DNA of 64,000 nt from Paenibacillus sp. YN15 (GTDB taxonomy: Bacteria > Bacillota > Bacilli > Paenibacillales > NBRC-103111), in assembly GCF_003285005.1 (NCBI RefSeq), contig NZ_QMFA01000027.1, forward strand, positions 27,638-91,637. The letters are read 5' to 3'. Under the pieces are notes generated by a model. That model was not told the DNA's origin. It made no database searches and was given only the letters and a program-made list of their open reading frames with translations. Made by a program: the position numbers and the translations under genes. Below are positions 60,357 to 64,000 of the stretch, piece by piece (within the stretch, counting starts at the first letter, position 1; every line of letters starts with the position of its first letter).

Positions 60357-62867
60357 ACGAGGTAAGCACATCAAAGTGTACTCCCTCCCAAACCGGACGT
60401 ACCTCTCTCAAGGTATCCGGCTCTCCATTTGTCATGCCTTAACAGATTTGCTTTTGTGTATGTTTTTATGACAGTCACTACAGACGGCAAGGGTCTTTCT
60501 GCGCTTCTCGCGCATAAGGGCTTCCCAGTGGCTATGGCCGGTCAAATCCTTCAAGCGTTTCACCTGATGGATTTCAATTGCTTCGCCGACTTTCCCGCAT
60601 AGTTCGCAGCATTTCCTCCGTATTCTGGCGGCAAGGCTGGCGGGTCTGTCGTACCGCCTAAATATGGGCAGCACGTTCAAGTCGGCAAATGCCTGTTTTT
60701 CTTTTCTGCCATAGCCCTGATTGTAGAATGTACGTTGCTTTACCCCTGACTTCGTTAGATATTCGACAGTGAAGGCGCCATTTTTGACATACTTTGTCTT
60801 AATGACCTTAACCTTCGTGGTGTACTTCCCCGCAAAGGTTTTGCACATGCTGTGATACATCAGGCCCCCGAATTTCCCTATTACAGAAGCGTTGTTCGCT
60901 ATGCAGTAATAGTTGTAGAGGCCGCGTACCTCGCTGTTGTACGCCTGCAAAATCGAAATATCCTCCTTGTTGATGAGCGCGCTGCGATGAATCGCTTTAT
61001 ACCGTTCGTTGCCCGCCTTGTCCTTGGATACCTGAATCGCGCCAAGCGCTTTCAGCTTGGAAGCCCATTTTTCATGCGGAACATACAGCCGCACCTGACG
61101 GTCGTACATCCGTTTTCTCACGCCATTTTTGTCTTTTGCAATAGCTTGACTTCGCGAAACCGTGATGTCATAGGATAAAAACCGCGCAAAGTCGCTGGTG
61201 TGAGTGATTTTGGTCTTTTCTACGGAAAGAGTGAGTTTCAATTTTTCAGACAGGAACTTGCGTATATCCTCCTTGATCTCTTCTGCATCCGCCTTGCTTC
61301 CGATCATGCCGATAATGAAGTCATCGGCGTATCTTATATATTGCAGACGCTTGTAGCCCTTATCCGATGAAACCTGCGGATTCACCGTCAGTTTCGTCGT
61401 GGTAAGGCTTTTGAGAGCTTTGGCATGTTCCTTTCGTTCCGTCTCTGTCATGCTGTCCCATGATTTACCGATTTTTTGCTTAAACCGTCTTGCCTGATTG
61501 TCCAGCCTGATATATTCGGGGTTGCGCTTCATCTTCATTCCCGTATCAAACTGGCGCTTGTATTCGTCCATATAGCTGTCAAGCTCATTCAGGTAGATGT
61601 TCGCAAGGATTGGACTGCATCCGGAACCCTGTGGGGTGCCGGAATAGGTCACATGGTATCTCCATTGCTCCATATATCCCGCTTTCAGGAATTTCCACAT
61701 CAGCGCAATAAACGCCTCATCGTCAATTCGCCTGCGGAGAATCTCAATCAGCACATGGTGGTCAAAGCTGTCAAAGCAAGCCTGGATGTCGCCCTCGATA
61801 AACCACTTCGCGCCTGTGAATTTCGCTTGTAAATCCGAAAGCGCAGTATGACAGCTCCGGTTAGGCCGGAAGCCGTGGGAGTTGTCTGAAAACGTAGGCT
61901 CGTAGATGCTTTCCAGTATCATTTTGACGACTTCCTGCAACAGTTTGTCGTCAGCGGACGGTATCCCCAGCGGGCGCTGTTTGTTACTATTCTTCTTTGC
62001 GATATAAGTGCGCCGCGCCGGTTTGGGCTGGTAACTGTGATCTTTCAGCGATTCTATCAACTTTTCGATTCGCTTTTCGCTCAACCCGTCGATTGTAGTG
62101 CCGTCTACCCCCGTCGTCATGCTGCCGTCGTTGGAATAAATCCGCTGATAGGCAAGCATATAGAAGTCAGGGTTGTACAGATTCCTGTAAAGGCGCTGGA
62201 ACCTGTAGCTGGGATCTTTCGCTTTTTCCGTTAAGGTTTTTAACACTTCAATCGGAATTCTCATCGTGCCTCCGCACCTTCCTTTCTTTGTGTCAAAAGA
62301 CAAACTGCCTCCCTTCGCATAGCGGCTCCGGCCGCATTGTGGACGGCTTTCCCGTCCTCAAACTACTACGGAGGCTCTGTTGCCATGCCCGACACTGCCG
62401 GGTTTAGGCAATCCCCGTTTAGGTCTGCCAAGATGAGCGTTCTGTGTTGTCGGATAAGACTTTCGCCGTTTACCGCTTCTCGCGGTCGCCCAATTACGAG
62501 TATCACGCGGCTGTACAAAATGGAAATACAACCGCCGTAATTCCATGCGTTTCATCTCTTTTCGCATGATGGGTGTCCATATCCCTAAGCTCCGGCTATC
62601 GTTTACGCAGTGTAGCATTTATCCTCATACACAGATTTTCATTCCCACATACCGCGTTTTATGAAGAGCTTTATGATACGCCGTATGCCTGTTCCGCTTG
62701 GGAACAACGACATGCTACACTCCCCTTCAGGTTTCCCATCCAAGTAAGTCGTGGAATGACAGGGCGCGATGACTCCTCGCGTGATACTTTCACCTGCCGC
62801 TTGCTCAAGGCGGAATTTCGGCAAACCCGCGTATGCGTATCGATTTTACGCATACTTACGGGCGCAG
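60357..62867 (-). mobile_element. Group II intron inserted in maff2
   Basis: About 2.5 kb. Domain V is at 60391-60423: it starts GAGCCGGATACC, has a TTGAGAG-like loop and ends GGTACGTCCGGTT, the canonical 34-base hairpin. Domain VI (60357-60390) has a bulged A seven or eight bases before the predicted 3' splice site. The intron ORF is long and uninterrupted. The intron lies in the sense orientation of the host gene, so splicing would restore Maff2. The 5' boundary (near CTGCGCCCG) is approximate. Confidence 0.85.
60432..62264 (-). CDS. ltrA: Group II intron reverse transcriptase/maturase with HNH endonuclease
   Basis: 610 residues; ATG 62264 follows GGAGG, and an ATG-like start at 62303 is possible. 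RT blocks are intact: NKQRPLGIPSADDK, GFRPNRSCHTAL, GTPQGSGCSPILANIYL and the active site YIRYADDFIIG. A maturase/X domain follows. The C-terminus has CELCG and CSDCHKNIH with HQVKRL, an HNH endonuclease domain. It is likely active in splicing and retrohoming. Confidence 0.94.
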   Translation of the reverse strand: MRIPIEVLKTLTEKAKDPSYRFQRLYRNLYNPDFYMLAYQRIYSNDGSMTTGVDGTTIDGLSEKRIEKLIESLKDHSYQPKPARRTYIAKKNSNKQRPLGIPSADDKLLQEVVKMILESIYEPTFSDNSHGFRPNRSCHTALSDLQAKFTGAKWFIEGDIQACFDSFDHHVLIEILRRRIDDEAFIALMWKFLKAGYMEQWRYHVTYSGTPQGSGCSPILANIYLNELDSYMDEYKRQFDTGMKMKRNPEYIRLDNQARRFKQKIGKSWDSMTETERKEHAKALKSLTTTKLTVNPQVSSDKGYKRLQYIRYADDFIIGMIGSKADAEEIKEDIRKFLSEKLKLTLSVEKTKITHTSDFARFLSYDITVSRSQAIAKDKNGVRKRMYDRQVRLYVPHEKWASKLKALGAIQVSKDKAGNERYKAIHRSALINKEDISILQAYNSEVRGLYNYYCIANNASVIGKFGGLMYHSMCKTFAGKYTTKVKVIKTKYVKNGAFTVEYLTKSGVKQRTFYNQGYGRKEKQAFADLNVLPIFRRYDRPASLAARIRRKCCELCGKVGEAIEIHQVKRLKDLTGHSHWEALMREKRRKTLAVCSDCHKNIHKSKSVKA

Positions 62868-63118
62868 CATTTTTTGGTATCCATTTCATCGGCGGCGGAA
62901 CGGCGAATGCAGAAATAGATGATGAGCAGGCCGGACACGATGGGAGCCAGGATCATCAGCCAGGTGGTCACATCCCCGATCAGCTTTTCCGTTCCCGTTA
63001 CCAGCTTACTGTCCTTGATGTCTCCTGCGGCGAAGGCGGACGGGGAAGTTAGAATGTTCCAGCAAAGCGTCACAGCCATCGCCGCTACAAAACGAAGTTT
63101 TGGATGAAGCGTGGGCAA
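62868..63118 (-). CDS. maff2, 5' exon
   Basis: TTG 63118 starts 15 bases after the VirD4 stop. A signal-like stretch (MPTLHPKLRFVAAMAVTLCW, ending AFAAGD) precedes LVTGTEKLIGDVTTWLMILAPIVSGLLIIYFCIRRSAADEMDTKK. The frame then enters the intron (CCARKYA, stop near 62846). This is the first two thirds of a Maff2-family small membrane protein, a pilin-like component of Bacillota ICEs. Without splicing the protein would be truncated. Confidence 0.78.
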
Positions 63119-63132
63119 CCGGTTGAATTTTC

Positions 63133-64000
63133 TTACTCGTCCGGCATCGGGGGCATGCCCATGCCCTTGGCTGCTGCCGCTTGCTGCTGTTCGGCCAGTT
63201 GTCGGGCAATGTCCTTTTGGTAATACACCCAAATGTTCCACAGTTTCACCTCCTCTCTCGTGTCGGTACGGATGGGCCGCTTGCGCTCCCGTTCTTCCCG
63301 CACCTGGCGGTTATGCTCCTTGTCGCCTAAACCCATCATCTGGTTAAAGGCCCATTCGCTAAGATCGGGAGAAAACATCATGGCGGGATGACTGCGGGAG
63401 AGGACAATCTGATAGGGCCGGGACACTCGCCGTACTTCATCTACGGTCAGCAGCTTGCGCTCCAGCAGATTAAGGGAATGAGAGGTGCTTGGTGTGGAAT
63501 ATTTGCCGTGGGAGGCCGAAAGCTGGTAGCTGGAGGTGGTGTACGTTCCCAGCTTTTCGCTGATTTCGCGCAGCGTCTCCAGGTCGTCGGCCTGGAGATA
63601 AATCCAGGTTTGGCAGTTAGATTTGATGATACTGGCGGCGTGATCGTCGTATTTTTCCTTCAATTGCTCGAAGCTCTGTACAAACAGGTTGAAACGCATG
63701 CCCCGCCCGCCGCCAACGGTGAGCTTGTTGGTAAAGTCGGCAATGGGCGTGAAGTTGCCAAACTCATCCAGCATGAAATTCACCCGCCGCTTCAAGCGCC
63801 CACCGCGTTTGTCCGCCTCGGCCGTGAGCAACTCATAGAGTTGGGATACCATGAGGGAGGCTACCGGATAGAACGTAGTTTTTTCGTCCGGCAAAATGAT
63901 AAAAAGTGCCTGCTTCCGCTCACCAAGACTGGCAACCTGGATTCCCGGGAACTCATAACGAGGATGGTGGATCGATTCCCAAACTGGTATAGATCTCCTT
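63133..64000 (-). CDS. VirD4/TraG-type conjugation coupling protein, C-terminal part (cut by window edge)
   Basis: The minus-strand frame is open to the right edge (RSIPVWESIHHPRYEFPGIQ before SLGERKQALFIILPDEK). Walker B is RVNFMLDEFGNF. The segment GGRGMRFNLFVQSFEQLKEKY and SNCQTWIYLQ also fit VirD4 ATPases. It would bring the relaxase-DNA complex to the secretion channel. It precedes maff2, the usual ICE order. The Walker A part is outside the window. Confidence 0.88.
   Translation of the reverse strand, partial: RRSIPVWESIHHPRYEFPGIQVASLGERKQALFIILPDEKTTFYPVASLMVSQLYELLTAEADKRGGRLKRRVNFMLDEFGNFTPIADFTNKLTVGGGRGMRFNLFVQSFEQLKEKYDDHAASIIKSNCQTWIYLQADDLETLREISEKLGTYTTSSYQLSASHGKYSTPSTSHSLNLLERKLLTVDEVRRVSRPYQIVLSRSHPAMMFSPDLSEWAFNQMMGLGDKEHNRQVREERERKRPIRTDTREEVKLWNIWVYYQKDIARQLAEQQQAAAAKGMGMPPMPDE

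Noticed and set aside
60227..60442. 71-codon plus-strand ORF
   Set aside because: It is antisense to the maff2 3' exon and intron domains V/VI, which explain the sequence better.

Overview
The window reads as a stretch of a Bacillota chromosome, most likely a Paenibacillus relative. The support is copper-amine-oxidase-N stalk proteins, an agr-type quorum-sensing locus, AGGAGG-like ribosome sites and frequent TTG/GTG starts. It holds two different mobile regions that meet at a tRNA-Leu gene. No search was run; family names rest on motifs, gene order and length.

Region 1 (1 to about 41.75 kb) is a tailed siphophage genome, probably a prophage, cut by the left edge. Its early half runs almost entirely on the + strand with overlapping genes. 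It holds a Cas4/RecB-like nuclease, a RuvC-like resolvase, a B12-dependent class II ribonucleotide reductase, a PhoH-like ATPase, dUTPase, ThyX, a dNMP-kinase-like protein, a PAPS-reductase/DndC-like protein, three DNA methyltransferases, a sigma-region-4-like regulator and a double winged-helix protein. A 1.2 kb gene-free, repeat-rich stretch (18.5-19.7 kb) and an operator-like cluster (19.83-19.96 kb) separate this from the late operon. The late genes follow canonical order: TerS, TerL, portal, minor head, scaffold, capsid, connectors, tail tube, frameshifted tail chaperones, tape measure, Dit, fibre/spike proteins, Tal-like protein, holins and amidase. The spike region and an AP2-domain gene have foreign composition. 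No phage integrase or repressor is visible, so they may lie to the left.

Region 2 (41.75-43.6 kb) is the junction. A tRNA-Leu(CAA) is preceded by a near-consensus promoter. Right after its 3' end lies a broken tyrosine integrase and a sigma-like gene, both on the minus strand. This is the usual end of an integrative element inserted at a tRNA 3' end.

Region 3 (43.7-56.2 kb) is AT-richer. It carries an agr system (AgrC and AgrA on the minus strand, AgrB and AgrD on the + strand), a decayed second agrB with its promoter, a V8-like protease and several secreted or membrane proteins, many gene relics, and a DUF2325 protein whose upstream half is separated from it by a stop codon. LytTR-type direct repeats spaced 21 bp precede both agrB copies.

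Region 4 (56.2-64 kb) is part of an ICE conjugation module on the minus strand: VirD4 coupling protein, Maff2, DUF6133, a VirB6/TrbL-like protein, small membrane proteins, a prepilin peptidase and a truncated SAF/CpaB protein. A HipA-like kinase gene is inserted on the opposite strand. A complete-looking group II intron with a reverse transcriptase/HNH protein splits the maff2 gene. Regions 2-4 may be one rearranged ICE whose cargo is the agr and secretion genes; this is inference.
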